Source: Gemmatimonadota bacterium (GTDB lineage Bacteria > Latescibacterota > UBA2968 > UBA8231). Taken from it: a stretch of 56,841 nucleotides of DNA. Made by a program: the position numbers and the translations under genes. Shown here one piece after another: positions 41,510-50,477 of this stretch. Where the stretch lies: assembly GCA_018672475.1 (NCBI GenBank), contig JABHFS010000099.1:1-56841 (forward strand). The letters run 5' to 3'. Positions within the stretch are counted from its first letter, which is position 1; each line of letters starts with the position of its first letter. Under the pieces are notes generated by a model that saw only the letters and a program-made list of their open reading frames with translations, ran no database searches and was not told the DNA's origin.

Positions 41510-43489
41510 ATGATAACCCTATCGAATCTCGGCAAATCCTACGGCGACCGGACCCTCTTCGCCGATGTCTCGTTCCAACTCAACGCCGGTGAGCGCTACG
41601 GCCTAGTCGGCGCCAACGGCTCGGGCAAGACCACGCTGCTCAATATCCTCACCGGTGAAAGCGAGGCCAGCGCAGGCTCGATCACCATCCCGCAACGGCT
41701 GCGGCTCGGCGTGCTCAACCAGGATCACTTCCTCTACGAGGACGAGACGATCCTCAATGTCGCCATGATGGGCAACGACGAGCTCTGGCAGGTCATACTC
41801 GAAAAGGACAAGATCCTCGCCAAGGCCGAGGACTATTTCGACGCCGACCGCTTCTCCGAACTCGAAGAGACCTTCCTGCGCCACGACGGCTATACCGCCG
41901 AAGCCCGCGCCGGCATGATCCTCGAAGGGTTGGGCTTACCCGCTGCAATCCACCACGACCCGCTGTCGACGCTCTCTGGCGGTTTCAAGCTGCGGGTCCT
42001 ACTCGCCCAAGTGCTGGCCGGCAATCCCGACGCGCTGCTATTAGACGAACCAACGAATCACCTCGACATTCTCTCGATTCGCTGGTTGGAGACTTTTCTG
42101 CGCGACTTCGCCGGGCCGGCAGTCATCATCTCGCATGACCACCGCTTCCTCGACAATATCAGCACCTGCATCCTCGACGTAGACTACGCTACCGTGCTGC
42201 TCTACCGAGGCAACTACACCGCCTTCGTCAAAGCCAAGCGCAGCGAACGCGAGCGCCGCGAAAAAGCGATCACCGCCAGCGAGCGCGAAATCGCCCACCA
42301 CCAGAAATTTGTCGACCGCTTCCGCGCCAAGGCCAGCAAGGCACGCCAGGCCCAAAGCAAAGTGCGCCTGATCGAGAAGAAGGCAGACGAAATGGTCGAG
42401 TTGCCGAAAAGCTCGCGCCGCTACCCGAACTTTCGCTTCCAACAACAGCGCGACAGCGGCCGTGACGTGCTCAAGCTCAAAGGCATCAACAAAGCGTTCG
42501 GCGACAATGAGGTATTACACGGGGTTGACCTGACGGTGGAAAAGGGCGACCGGCTGGCGATCATGGGTCCCAACGGCATCGGCAAGTCCACCTTGCTCAA
42601 AATCGCAATGGGCAATTTAGTGCCCGACGCCGGCGAGGTCGAGTGGGGCTACGAGACACATCCCGGTTATTTCGCCCAGGACCACCAAGCACAGTTCGAC
42701 TCGCCCAGCAATACCGCCGAAGCCTGGATCTGGTCTTTCTGCCAAGACCAGGGTATCGGTTTTGTCCGCGGCCAGTTGGCGCTGATGCTCTTTTCCGGCG
42801 ACGACGTGCTCAAACGCCTCAGCTCACTCTCCGGCGGCGAGGCCGCGCGCTTGGTCTTCACCCGCTTGGCCATCGCCAAACCCAATGTGCTGGTCCTCGA
42901 CGAACCGACCAACCATCTCGACCTCGAATCAATCGAAGCACTAGTCGAAGGGTTAAAACGCTACGACGGCACACTGATCATCGTCTCGCACGATCGCTGG
43001 TTCATCGGCCAATTGGCCACACGCGTCGTCGAAATCAAGCCCGACGAGGTCCGCGACTATCACGGCACCTACGACGAATACGTCCACTACTGCGGCGACG
43101 ATCACCTCGATTCAGATCAGGTGGTGCTCAAGGCGAAGAACCAGAAAAAGAAGAAGAAATCCGAGACGACAGAAGAAGAAGTAAAGGTCGAGGCGGAGGT
43201 AAAAGCAGGCCCCGAAGCCAATGGCAAACGGCAAAAAAAGAAGGGCAAGAACAAAAACAACGAGCGACAGAATGCCAACCAGCTGGAAGAGCTGATGGCC
43301 CAGATAGAAAAAGCGGAGGCCCGCCTCGCGGAGATCGACGCACGGTTCTGCCAGCCCAACTTCTACGAAGAAACTCAGGCCGACGAGATCAAAACACTCG
43401 AAAGCGAACGCACAGGCCTCGAACGCGAATCCGTCTATTTGACGGCGGAGTGGGAACGCGTCGAAGAAGAGCTTAGCGTTTCGAGTTAG
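41510..43489 (+). CDS. ABC-F family ATPase (Uup/YbiT-like) with long charged C-terminal tail
   Basis: A 659-residue soluble ABC-F protein. Two ATPase halves carry GANGSGKTT, LSGGF and DEPTNHLD, then GPNGIGKST, LSGGE and DEPTNHLD. The linker has the family arm (FRAKASKARQAQSKVRLIEKK). A tail of about 130 residues contains lysine/glutamate-rich low complexity (KNQKKKKKSETTEEE) and a coiled coil, like the DNA- or RNA-binding C-terminal domain of Uup. ABC-F proteins act on ribosomes. It is next to, but on the opposite strand from, the sugar permeases and cannot be their transport ATPase. Confidence 0.88.
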   Translation: MITLSNLGKSYGDRTLFADVSFQLNAGERYGLVGANGSGKTTLLNILTGESEASAGSITIPQRLRLGVLNQDHFLYEDETILNVAMMGNDELWQVILEKDKILAKAEDYFDADRFSELEETFLRHDGYTAEARAGMILEGLGLPAAIHHDPLSTLSGGFKLRVLLAQVLAGNPDALLLDEPTNHLDILSIRWLETFLRDFAGPAVIISHDHRFLDNISTCILDVDYATVLLYRGNYTAFVKAKRSERERREKAITASEREIAHHQKFVDRFRAKASKARQAQSKVRLIEKKADEMVELPKSSRRYPNFRFQQQRDSGRDVLKLKGINKAFGDNEVLHGVDLTVEKGDRLAIMGPNGIGKSTLLKIAMGNLVPDAGEVEWGYETHPGYFAQDHQAQFDSPSNTAEAWIWSFCQDQGIGFVRGQLALMLFSGDDVLKRLSSLSGGEAARLVFTRLAIAKPNVLVLDEPTNHLDLESIEALVEGLKRYDGTLIIVSHDRWFIGQLATRVVEIKPDEVRDYHGTYDEYVHYCGDDHLDSDQVVLKAKNQKKKKKSETTEEEVKVEAEVKAGPEANGKRQKKKGKNKNNERQNANQLEELMAQIEKAEARLAEIDARFCQPNFYEETQADEIKTLESERTGLERESVYLTAEWERVEEELSVSS

Positions 43490-43731
43490 CCGAAAACGAG
43501 CAACCCCCTTTTGCTCTGCGAACCTTACAAATTATCCATTGACCGCTTGCCAGCTTTCATCGTCGTGCAAAAGGCCTACGACCACATCCAGGTGAACGCC
43601 TTCTTCGATCCGCAACCTAGCCGTTTCATCCGATTGACAGAATTTGGATTCCTAGCACTGATGCCTTGTATTATACGAGCAATGGCCCGAGTTGCTCACA
43701 TCCAAATGGGATCATCGCCTCGGCCATCGGC

Positions 43732-45564
43732 CTACCCCTTCATCCCCGTCAGCGTAACGCCCTGGATAAAATAGCGCTGGGCCAAAAAGAAGATCGCGAT
43801 GACCGGCAGCGTCATCAGCGTCGAAGCTGCCATCAGCATCCCATATTCACTCGAATGCTCGCTGCGAAAATCGAATAGCCCCAACGCCAGCGGATAGAGC
43901 CGCTGGTCATTGATATAGATCAGCGGGCCCATAAAGTCGTTCCAGGTGTTCATAAAGGTGAAGATGCAGACCGCGGTCAGCGACGGTTTGACCAGCGGCA
44001 GGATAATCCGCCAGTAAATGCCGAAATAGCTGCAGCCGTCTATTTTGGCCGCGTCCTCCAGGTCGATCGGAATCCCCTTCATAAACTGGCGCAGCATAAA
44101 GATGAAAAACGCCGAGCCGAAAAACGAGGGCACCCACAGCGCCGCAAGCGTATTGTACCAGCCAAGATAGCGGAAGATCATAAAGACCGGGATCATCGTC
44201 ACCTGCCCCGGCAACATCATCGTCGCCAACAGGATACCGAACCACAGCTCGCGACCGGGCCATTGCAATCGAGCGAAAGCGTAGGCGACCAGCGAACAGC
44301 TCAACACCTGGCCGACAATGGTCAAAAACGCCAGATATAAACTATTGAACACATAAGCCCAGCGGTGCTCTGTGGCGATATAGGCATTGCGATAACTGGA
44401 GAAATACTTGCGCCATCCCGTCGCCAACGATCCGGCGCGTTCAATACGCACCGCCACCTGGAACGCCCCGGGCTCAGCATAGGCCCCCCCCTGGTCCTCG
44501 GCTAATACCAGCGGCCAGACCCCCAACTCGCGTTCGTCGCGCCCGTCAAACGCCGCGATCTTAAAACTCAATTCCTGCCAGCGGTACTGCTCTAAATAGA
44601 GCGCGTCCTCCAGCACATAACGCTTACCGCCCAACTCCAGCACTACCTGCAGCCCGTGCCAGGAGCGGTCCTGACGCAACGGCAGCGTGATACCGAGTAA
44701 TTCGTCTTCGGACACCGGTAGCGCAAAAATGCCACTCAACTCGACCGCGTCCTGCTGGGAAAAATCATACGCTAATAATAGCGCCGGCTCGCCGCTATCG
44801 ACCACCAACAATTCCGCCGCGCCCTCCTGTAAGCCCCAGCGGTCGAGAAGATACCGACCGTCGCTAGGCAAGTGCATATTGTGGTAGCGGTCCCGCACCA
44901 CCGGCGCGCGCAACTCCACCGAGCGATAAACCGAACTCCACGCCTCGTTCACCATCTCCTGGTCGACGCGACCGGCCAACGCCGCGACCAAAGCGTCTTC
45001 TCGGCCCTGCCACGCGATTCCGGGTACGCCCGGCGCGGCAGTGGCGAAGAGTGCCCGAGTCAACGCACCGCGCAGCGGTCCCGGCGCTAAATGCGCCCGC
45101 AATCGCTCATCGAGCAACACTTCACCCCGCGCCCAAAGCGCTGTTTCTAGGCGCGGCCACAACCCCGCCCACTGCGCCGCCGACACGCCTTCGGGCCGCT
45201 CCGCCCCCAGCACCGATTCATCACTGGCGTAGGGCGAGGCGGTTACGGTCTCGGGCCACGAGGGCAACCAGCGCGGCGGATAGACAAAAATCTCCTCGTC
45301 GTATTTCATGCTCGTGCCCACCAGCCAGGCGAAAGGAAAAGCGAATACTAGGCAACCGCTCAACAGCGCTCCGTGCGTAGCGACTTTCCCCAACTGCTCG
45401 ACGGACAACTGCCACGCAAGCAGTCCCGCGACGGCCAACAGGCCCAACAACAAGCCCACCAACAACGACGGATCGTCGAAACGACCGACGGCTACCGCCA
45501 CCGCCAATAGCGCGGCAACGGCCAGCTCGACGAAGAAACACCCCGCCAATAGCGCGCGCGTCAT
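43732..45564 (-). CDS. MalG-like sugar ABC permease with a very large periplasmic insertion
   Basis: A 610-residue CUT1-type permease, about twice the usual 280. Two extra hydrophobic segments (5-26, 33-51) precede the normal first segment (64-85, ending FPFAWLVGTSMKYDEEIF). The WLPSWPETVT text that normally leads straight to NSLYLAF is interrupted: residues about 105-390 form an insertion, helical to about 215 and strand-rich after (GLQVVLELGGKRYVLEDALYLEQYRWQELSFKI), resembling a carbohydrate-binding beta sandwich. The core from NSLYLAFLTIVGQVLSC (407) to the end is normal, with the EAA loop at 504-523 (EDAAKIDGCSYFGIYWRIIL). It overlaps the fused binding-protein gene by 4 bases. No ATPase gene is adjacent. 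Confidence 0.85.
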   Translation of the reverse strand: MTRALLAGCFFVELAVAALLAVAVAVGRFDDPSLLVGLLLGLLAVAGLLAWQLSVEQLGKVATHGALLSGCLVFAFPFAWLVGTSMKYDEEIFVYPPRWLPSWPETVTASPYASDESVLGAERPEGVSAAQWAGLWPRLETALWARGEVLLDERLRAHLAPGPLRGALTRALFATAAPGVPGIAWQGREDALVAALAGRVDQEMVNEAWSSVYRSVELRAPVVRDRYHNMHLPSDGRYLLDRWGLQEGAAELLVVDSGEPALLLAYDFSQQDAVELSGIFALPVSEDELLGITLPLRQDRSWHGLQVVLELGGKRYVLEDALYLEQYRWQELSFKIAAFDGRDERELGVWPLVLAEDQGGAYAEPGAFQVAVRIERAGSLATGWRKYFSSYRNAYIATEHRWAYVFNSLYLAFLTIVGQVLSCSLVAYAFARLQWPGRELWFGILLATMMLPGQVTMIPVFMIFRYLGWYNTLAALWVPSFFGSAFFIFMLRQFMKGIPIDLEDAAKIDGCSYFGIYWRIILPLVKPSLTAVCIFTFMNTWNDFMGPLIYINDQRLYPLALGLFDFRSEHSSEYGMLMAASTLMTLPVIAIFFLAQRYFIQGVTLTGMKG

Positions 45565-48113
45565 CCTTCGTTCTCATAGTGAACCCAGCGCGGCGAGAGC
45601 TTGAGCTGGATAAGCGTCAGCACCAGGATAATCAGGAAGAGGATCCAGGCCAGCGCCGAGGCATAGCCCATCTTGAAATAGCGGAAGGCATTATTGAAGA
45701 GATAGTAGGCGTAGAACATCGTCGAATCGTCGGGACCGCCCTTGGTCATGATATAGGCCTGGGTGAAGATCTGCATCGTGCCGATGATGCCCATGATCAG
45801 GTTGAAAAAGATATACGGCGAGAGCATCGGCAACGTCACGTGCCAGAAGCGCAACCAGGGACCGGCACCGTCAATTTCGGCCGCCTCGTAGAGATGTTGC
45901 GGAATGCCCTTGAGCCCGGCCAGCCAAATGATCATGCCCGAGCCCGCGCTCCACAGGCCCATCAGGATGATCGCGCTCTTCGAGCCCAACAGCCACGAAG
46001 CGCTCTGCAGCCAATTCGGCGGGTCGGCAACCCCCGCCATGCGCAATAGCGAGTTGACCAGCCCCATCTCCGGGTTGAGCACCCAGATCCACAAAATCGC
46101 GCTGGCGACCATCGGCACGATCGCCGGCAAATAAAATACCGTGCGGTAGACGCGCATCCCGCGAACTTCGGTGTTGAGCAGCATTGCGATCGCGAGGCCC
46201 ACCGCCATACCCAAGGGCACGCCCAGCATCATAAAGGCGGTATTGCCGAGCGATTTCCAAAACAGTGGATCGTCGCCGAAGAGCCGGACGTAGTTGTCCA
46301 GGCCGACAAACTCGGCCGGGTGCAATACGTCATAGCGACAAAAGCTGTAAACAATTGACGTCAAGATCGGACCGGCCGTCAGTAGCAACAACCCGATAAG
46401 CCAGGGCGAAACGAAGGCGAAACCGGCCCAGGTCTCCGAACGCCGCAGACGCCGCCTGAGATCTGGGCCGCCCCGCCAAAAGGCAAAACACAGACCAGCC
46501 AACACCAGTGCCAAAGAGCCTACCAGCGGGTAGTTCCAATTGACCTTTGTATAGGCGACCTTGGCGTAGATCCGATCTAATTCCGCCTGGACCTGGCGTT
46601 GGCCGCGGGCGAGCGCCTCCTTGGGCGAGTAGGTGTGCCGCACCGCCTTCTCATAAGCCCGCACGTGCTCATCCCACAACAACTGCCCGACCGGGGTCAC
46701 CGGCCTGAAACGCGATACGCGCATCAAATCGGCGAAGAGCAGGAAACCCTCTTTAATCCGCTTCGGCAGTTCCCGGTTGTCCCGCATCAGCAGCGCATAG
46801 GTCTGCTCGTTAACATGCGGCAGTGGCGCCATGCCAGGCACGAAGTTACGGCCGCGGCTCGCCGCGTAGCGGGCGAGCACCTCGTTGCGCACGCGCCAAA
46901 CGCGATCTGTGCTCAAAAATCGCATCAGCTCAAAGGCGATCTCCGAATGCTCAGAACCAGCGGGCACCGCCCACGAAAAACCACCCGACCAGGTGATCGA
47001 TTCCCGGCCCTCAGGGGCCGGTGCCGGTATCACCCCAAAACGCAAACCCGGCGCAAAATCGGCGATGCGGTTGAGCGTCCAGTTGCCGTCGACCTTCATC
47101 GCCACTTTGCCGGTAAAAAATGGATCGAACTCGCCCTGTTGGAAGCCGCTCTGAAAGGCGTCGACCTGCTCGATACCGCCCAGCGCGTCGTAGATCTCGA
47201 CCATATAAGCCAAGGCTTTTTCGATACGCGGGTCATCCAACGTGCAAGTCTGGCCATCGTCGCTCATAAACTGCCCGCCGTTGAGCCAACCGTAGATATA
47301 GAGCCAGCTATTGCCAAAATTGGGCGCGAAACCCAGGCGGGTCATATTGCCGTCAGCGTCGTGTTCGCTCAACTTGACGGCATATTCCTTTAACTCACGC
47401 CAATTGCGCGGCGGCTGCACGTTGCCCGCGGCGTCAACAAAACCGGCGCGTTCGAGTAAGTCTTCATTATAGTAGAGCGCGCGATTATCAGTACTGTTGG
47501 GAATGGCATACACCCGACGCGCGTCGCCGGGGCCGAAACTGGCCTCCTGCCAACAGGCGTCAAAAAAGCGGTCCGGGTGCACGCCCTGAACCAAATCGGC
47601 CAACTCATCAGCCAATGGGATCAGTGCGGCGGCTAACGATCCCGACGCGCTGGTGCGTATCAATTCGTGCGTAGTGCGCAAAGCCCGGCTCGGCCCCCGG
47701 TCCGCCAACCGAGTTTCCAGTTTTTGCCACGACTCCACCGCTTCGCTATCCCGCCCTTCGCGCAACGCGGCCGCGGCATCGACGGCCCACGCCTCCTCCT
47801 GCAAGCTCTCGGCGATGAATTCGTCGAGCGGCAAAAATGCCTCGCGCACCGCCCACTCGCCGACGGCGAAACGATCCTGCTGCAACATATCGGGCGGGCG
47901 GCCGCCGGCGATACCGCACATTAGCTTCTGTGGGTCCATGCTACCGCTCGACCCGGCGGAGGTCACGACCTGCCAACCGGGGTGCTCGGCTTCAAATAGA
48001 CGCAGCGCGGCCATCAGTCCGCGGTCTTTGGGCACGCCCCAGACGATCAACTCTTTGGCAGATGTGTTAGCGGAGACAAATATGAGAGACAGAAAGAGGA
48101 TAAATGAGGACAT
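45561..48113 (-). CDS. Sugar-binding protein fused to a MalF-like ABC permease
   Basis: An 850-residue fusion. Residues 1-19 are a signal peptide and 20-about 510 an extracellular solute-binding protein of the CUT1 group (KELIVWG, YYNEDLLERAGF, FFTGKVAMKVDGNW, TWSGGFSWAVPAGSEHSE). A helix-rich segment at 104-190 is extra. A membrane segment at 527-546 links to a complete MalF-like permease (565-850) with EAA loop EAAEIDGAGPWLRFWHVTLP at 743-762. The binding domain would thus be tethered to the permease, one copy per importer. The start overlaps nothing; the 3' end overlaps the MalG-like gene (ATGA). The reading frame is continuous with no junction scar, so it is not a sequencing join. Confidence 0.88.
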   Translation of the reverse strand: MSSFILFLSLIFVSANTSAKELIVWGVPKDRGLMAALRLFEAEHPGWQVVTSAGSSGSMDPQKLMCGIAGGRPPDMLQQDRFAVGEWAVREAFLPLDEFIAESLQEEAWAVDAAAALREGRDSEAVESWQKLETRLADRGPSRALRTTHELIRTSASGSLAAALIPLADELADLVQGVHPDRFFDACWQEASFGPGDARRVYAIPNSTDNRALYYNEDLLERAGFVDAAGNVQPPRNWRELKEYAVKLSEHDADGNMTRLGFAPNFGNSWLYIYGWLNGGQFMSDDGQTCTLDDPRIEKALAYMVEIYDALGGIEQVDAFQSGFQQGEFDPFFTGKVAMKVDGNWTLNRIADFAPGLRFGVIPAPAPEGRESITWSGGFSWAVPAGSEHSEIAFELMRFLSTDRVWRVRNEVLARYAASRGRNFVPGMAPLPHVNEQTYALLMRDNRELPKRIKEGFLLFADLMRVSRFRPVTPVGQLLWDEHVRAYEKAVRHTYSPKEALARGQRQVQAELDRIYAKVAYTKVNWNYPLVGSLALVLAGLCFAFWRGGPDLRRRLRRSETWAGFAFVSPWLIGLLLLTAGPILTSIVYSFCRYDVLHPAEFVGLDNYVRLFGDDPLFWKSLGNTAFMMLGVPLGMAVGLAIAMLLNTEVRGMRVYRTVFYLPAIVPMVASAILWIWVLNPEMGLVNSLLRMAGVADPPNWLQSASWLLGSKSAIILMGLWSAGSGMIIWLAGLKGIPQHLYEAAEIDGAGPWLRFWHVTLPMLSPYIFFNLIMGIIGTMQIFTQAYIMTKGGPDDSTMFYAYYLFNNAFRYFKMGYASALAWILFLIILVLTLIQLKLSPRWVHYENEG

Positions 48114-48196
48114 TTAAGATAAAGTAAAGCAAGCCCCGTCCTTCGCAACCACGCGCCCGCTTTTGCTTATCTTATACAACAGACAAAAAATAAATT

Positions 48197-48886
48197 ATGC
48201 CAATAGCACATTACCTACTCCCAGATTTAATCAATGTCCCCGGCGGCGATTTCGCCATGGGCAGCGACAGCCACGGCCGCAACGAAGCGCCCGTACACCG
48301 CGTGTGGATCGACCCCTTCGCCTTGGCCAAATACCCAGTCACCCGCAAGGAATACGCGCTCTTTGTCGCTGCGACCGGACACTCGCCGCCCACCTTCTGG
48401 CACGAACTACCTTTCCAACATCCCGAACAGCCCGTCGCCGGCCCCAGTTGGAACGACGCGGTCGCCTATTGCACTTGGCTATCTGAAATAACGGGCAAAA
48501 CCTATCGCCTGCCGAGCGAGGCCGAGCGCGAGAAAGCCGCGCGCGGCGGCTTGAAAAACTCGGCCTACCCATGGGGCGACGAATTACCGGATGATTATAA
48601 GGGCGGTCGCGACACCCCACTCGATACCATCGGCCACGACGGCCCCAACGGCTACGGCTTCTACGATATGTCGGCCGGCGTGCACGAATGGTGCGCCGAC
48701 TACTACGACAAGTCTTATTACGCGAACTCGCCCGAGCGCAACCCATTAGGCCCGACCTCCGGCACCCGCCGCGCCGCACGCGGCGGCTCCTGGCGCCACG
48801 AGGTCCGCTTCTCGCGCTGCGCCGGCCGTTCGAGCCTGGCCCCCGACAAACAGTTCAGCGACTTCGGTTTTCGCTGCGCACTATAA
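48197..48886 (+). CDS. Formylglycine-generating-enzyme-like (SUMF1) domain protein
   Basis: A 229-residue protein with the FGE/SUMF1 fold: INVPGGDFAMGSD, YPVTRKEYALFV, WNDAVAYCTWLSEITGKTYRLPSEAEREKAARGG, YPWGDE, NGYGFYDMSAGVHEWCADYY and GFRCAL. The two catalytic cysteines of true FGE, 10 and 5 residues before RCAxRS, are serine and valine here (GGSWRHEVRFSRCAGRS). It is therefore unlikely to mature sulfatases; other members of the fold catalyse different reactions or bind ligands. No signal peptide. It lies upstream of a HIT gene with AAGGAG across its stop. Confidence 0.85.
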   Translation: MPIAHYLLPDLINVPGGDFAMGSDSHGRNEAPVHRVWIDPFALAKYPVTRKEYALFVAATGHSPPTFWHELPFQHPEQPVAGPSWNDAVAYCTWLSEITGKTYRLPSEAEREKAARGGLKNSAYPWGDELPDDYKGGRDTPLDTIGHDGPNGYGFYDMSAGVHEWCADYYDKSYYANSPERNPLGPTSGTRRAARGGSWRHEVRFSRCAGRSSLAPDKQFSDFGFRCAL

Positions 48887-48897
48887 AGGAGCACCCC

Positions 48898-49203
48898 GTA
48901 CTTATCAACTCCGGCTGTATTATCCCCAAAGACCATCGCGAAATGCCCTTTGACCTAACGCGGAAAGAATGGAACAGTAGCTATGATCTATTGCACGCAG
49001 TAAAAACACTGCTCGACGAACGCCATAGCCCCAACGGCTACACTATCGGTTGGAACTGCGGCGCGACCGGCGGCCAAACCGTATTCCACATGCATCGGCA
49101 CGTCATCCCTCGCTTCGCCGACGAGCCCTATACGGGCCAAGGCATCCGCCATTGGCTGAAGCGGAACGAGAACAGACGACCCAATACACAGGACCAGACA
49201 TAA
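48898..49203 (+). CDS. HIT-family protein, N-terminally truncated
   Basis: The frame encodes the HIT fold from its second strand on: INSGCIIPKDHREMPFDLTRKEW, GYTIGWNCGATGGQTVFHMHRHVIPRF with the HxHxH triad, then GQGIRHWLKRNENRR. Full HIT proteins have about 25-35 further residues before CIIPK. An AAGGAG at 48886-48891 is placed for a start at 48898, but the codon there is GTA, not GTG or ATG; the first ATG is 48943. It may be a recently broken gene. HIT proteins hydrolyse or transfer nucleotides. It is followed after 2 bases by a dehydrogenase gene. Confidence 0.55.
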   Translation, partial: VLINSGCIIPKDHREMPFDLTRKEWNSSYDLLHAVKTLLDERHSPNGYTIGWNCGATGGQTVFHMHRHVIPRFADEPYTGQGIRHWLKRNENRRPNTQDQT

Positions 49204-49205
49204 CC

Positions 49206-50273
49206 ATGAACGAAGACCAGCTCTCCATCGGCGTCTTGGGCTGCGGCCCGATAGCGCAATTTGCACATTTTGAATCGTGCATCAAAGGCCGCAATACTCG
49301 CCTGCACGCCATTTGCGACCAAGCCGACGACTTGCGCGAACGCATGGCCACCGTGCACCAACCGCAAAAAACCTACGCCGAGTTCGCCGAGATGCTCGCC
49401 GACCCAGAGATCGAAGCCGTCATCATCGCCTGCGCCGACCAGTTCCACGTGCCGCTCAGCCTCCAGGCGTTGGCCGCCGGCAAACATGTCTTTGTGGAAA
49501 AACCTCTGGGAACCAGCATCGAAGAATGCGAGCAACTGCGCCTGGCCGTCACCGAATCGAGCTGCACCCTGCAAGTGGGCCACATGAAACGCTTCGACCC
49601 CGGTATCGCCTTCGCACGGCAATTCATCCAGGAAGAAATGGGCCAGTTGCTGGCGCTCAAAGCCTGGTATTGCGACTCTACCTACCGCTACACCATGACC
49701 GACAATTTACAGCCATTGCCCCTCCACAGCGCCGACGCCCACAAACCCGGAGGCGATCCCAAGGGCGACAAACGCCAATACTTCATGCTCACCCACGGCT
49801 CCCACCTGGTCGACATCGCCCGTTTCTTAGGCGGCGCGATCACCGCCGTGCGCGGCCGGCGCAATGAACTATTCGGCGCCTATTCTTGGTTTGTCGAAGT
49901 GGAATTCGCCAATGGCGGCCAGGGCCATCTCGACCTGACGGTCGCCGTGCGCATGGATTATCACGAAGGCTTTCAGATCTACGGTGAGCACGGCAGTGTC
50001 GTCGGCAAGACCTATCTGCCGTGGTTCCTAAAATCGAGCGATGTCGAGTGCTTCTCCACCAAGGACGACCAGTACCACCGCCCTCTAGGGGCTGACGCAC
50101 ACTTCTACCGCCTGCAACTCGAAGGTTTCGCCGATACCGTGTTAAATGGTTTGCCCCAAGCTGGAGCCGATGTCGAGGACGGCACCGAGGCCATGAGGTG
50201 TATGGTTGCAATAGCAAGTTCAGTGGAGAGCGGTGACTGGGTGCGACTCGACGAGGTGGCGGGTAGCGTGTAG
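49206..50273 (+). CDS. Gfo/Idh/MocA family oxidoreductase
   Basis: A 355-residue dehydrogenase starting at ATG 49206, 2 bases after the HIT stop. IGVLGCGPIAQFAHFESC (Rossmann), VEKPLGTSIEE and the FMLTHGSHLVDIARFLGG block with the active-site histidine are clear. GADAHFYRLQLEGFADTV near the end matches the inositol-dehydrogenase-like C-terminal domain. Longer in-frame starts overlap the HIT gene and are not needed. Confidence 0.9.
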   Translation: MNEDQLSIGVLGCGPIAQFAHFESCIKGRNTRLHAICDQADDLRERMATVHQPQKTYAEFAEMLADPEIEAVIIACADQFHVPLSLQALAAGKHVFVEKPLGTSIEECEQLRLAVTESSCTLQVGHMKRFDPGIAFARQFIQEEMGQLLALKAWYCDSTYRYTMTDNLQPLPLHSADAHKPGGDPKGDKRQYFMLTHGSHLVDIARFLGGAITAVRGRRNELFGAYSWFVEVEFANGGQGHLDLTVAVRMDYHEGFQIYGEHGSVVGKTYLPWFLKSSDVECFSTKDDQYHRPLGADAHFYRLQLEGFADTVLNGLPQAGADVEDGTEAMRCMVAIASSVESGDWVRLDEVAGSV

Positions 50274-50354
50274 CTGGAGATGCGATTCATACTGCACAGA
50301 GGGAGCGGAGGGCTGGCTGGCTGCAGGGGCAACGGTAAAGTCCTACGACTTGAA

Positions 50355-50477
50355 GTATATCGCCCCACTGCCGCTAAGTGATAAGGCGAGCGCGTTCTTG
50401 CAGCTTGGCTGCTGCGACCTCCCGCCAAGCTGCAAGCAACGACCACTCGCGCCCCTGCGGCGAGTCTTCCGCCGCAG
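50355..50477. repeat. Repeat B copy 3 with two perfect hairpins
   Basis: TATATCGCCCCACTGCCGCT at 50357-50376 and GACCTCCCGCCAAGCT at 50416-50431 match copy 2 in order and orientation. CTTGCAGCTTGGC at 50397-50409 and GCCAAGCTGCAAG at 50424-50436 form a perfect 13-base hairpin, and CTGCGGC at 50455-50461 pairs with GCCGCAG at 50471-50477. The 253-base gap between genes holds nothing else that I can support. Confidence 0.5.

Noticed and set aside
41510..43489. ABC-F ATPase as the ATPase of the neighbouring sugar importer
   Set aside because: It lies on the other strand, has two ATPase halves joined by the ribosome-arm linker and a Uup-like tail, all features of translation factors rather than MalK-type subunits.
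43498..43516. GAGCAA/TTGCTC hairpin after the ABC-F gene as a terminator
   Set aside because: Only six base pairs and no T-run follow, so it is too weak to call.
45221..45577. Possible frameshift or separate gene at the head of the MalG-like permease
   Set aside because: The 610-residue frame is continuous and its extra helices and insertion are in frame with an intact core, so the long form is taken as real.
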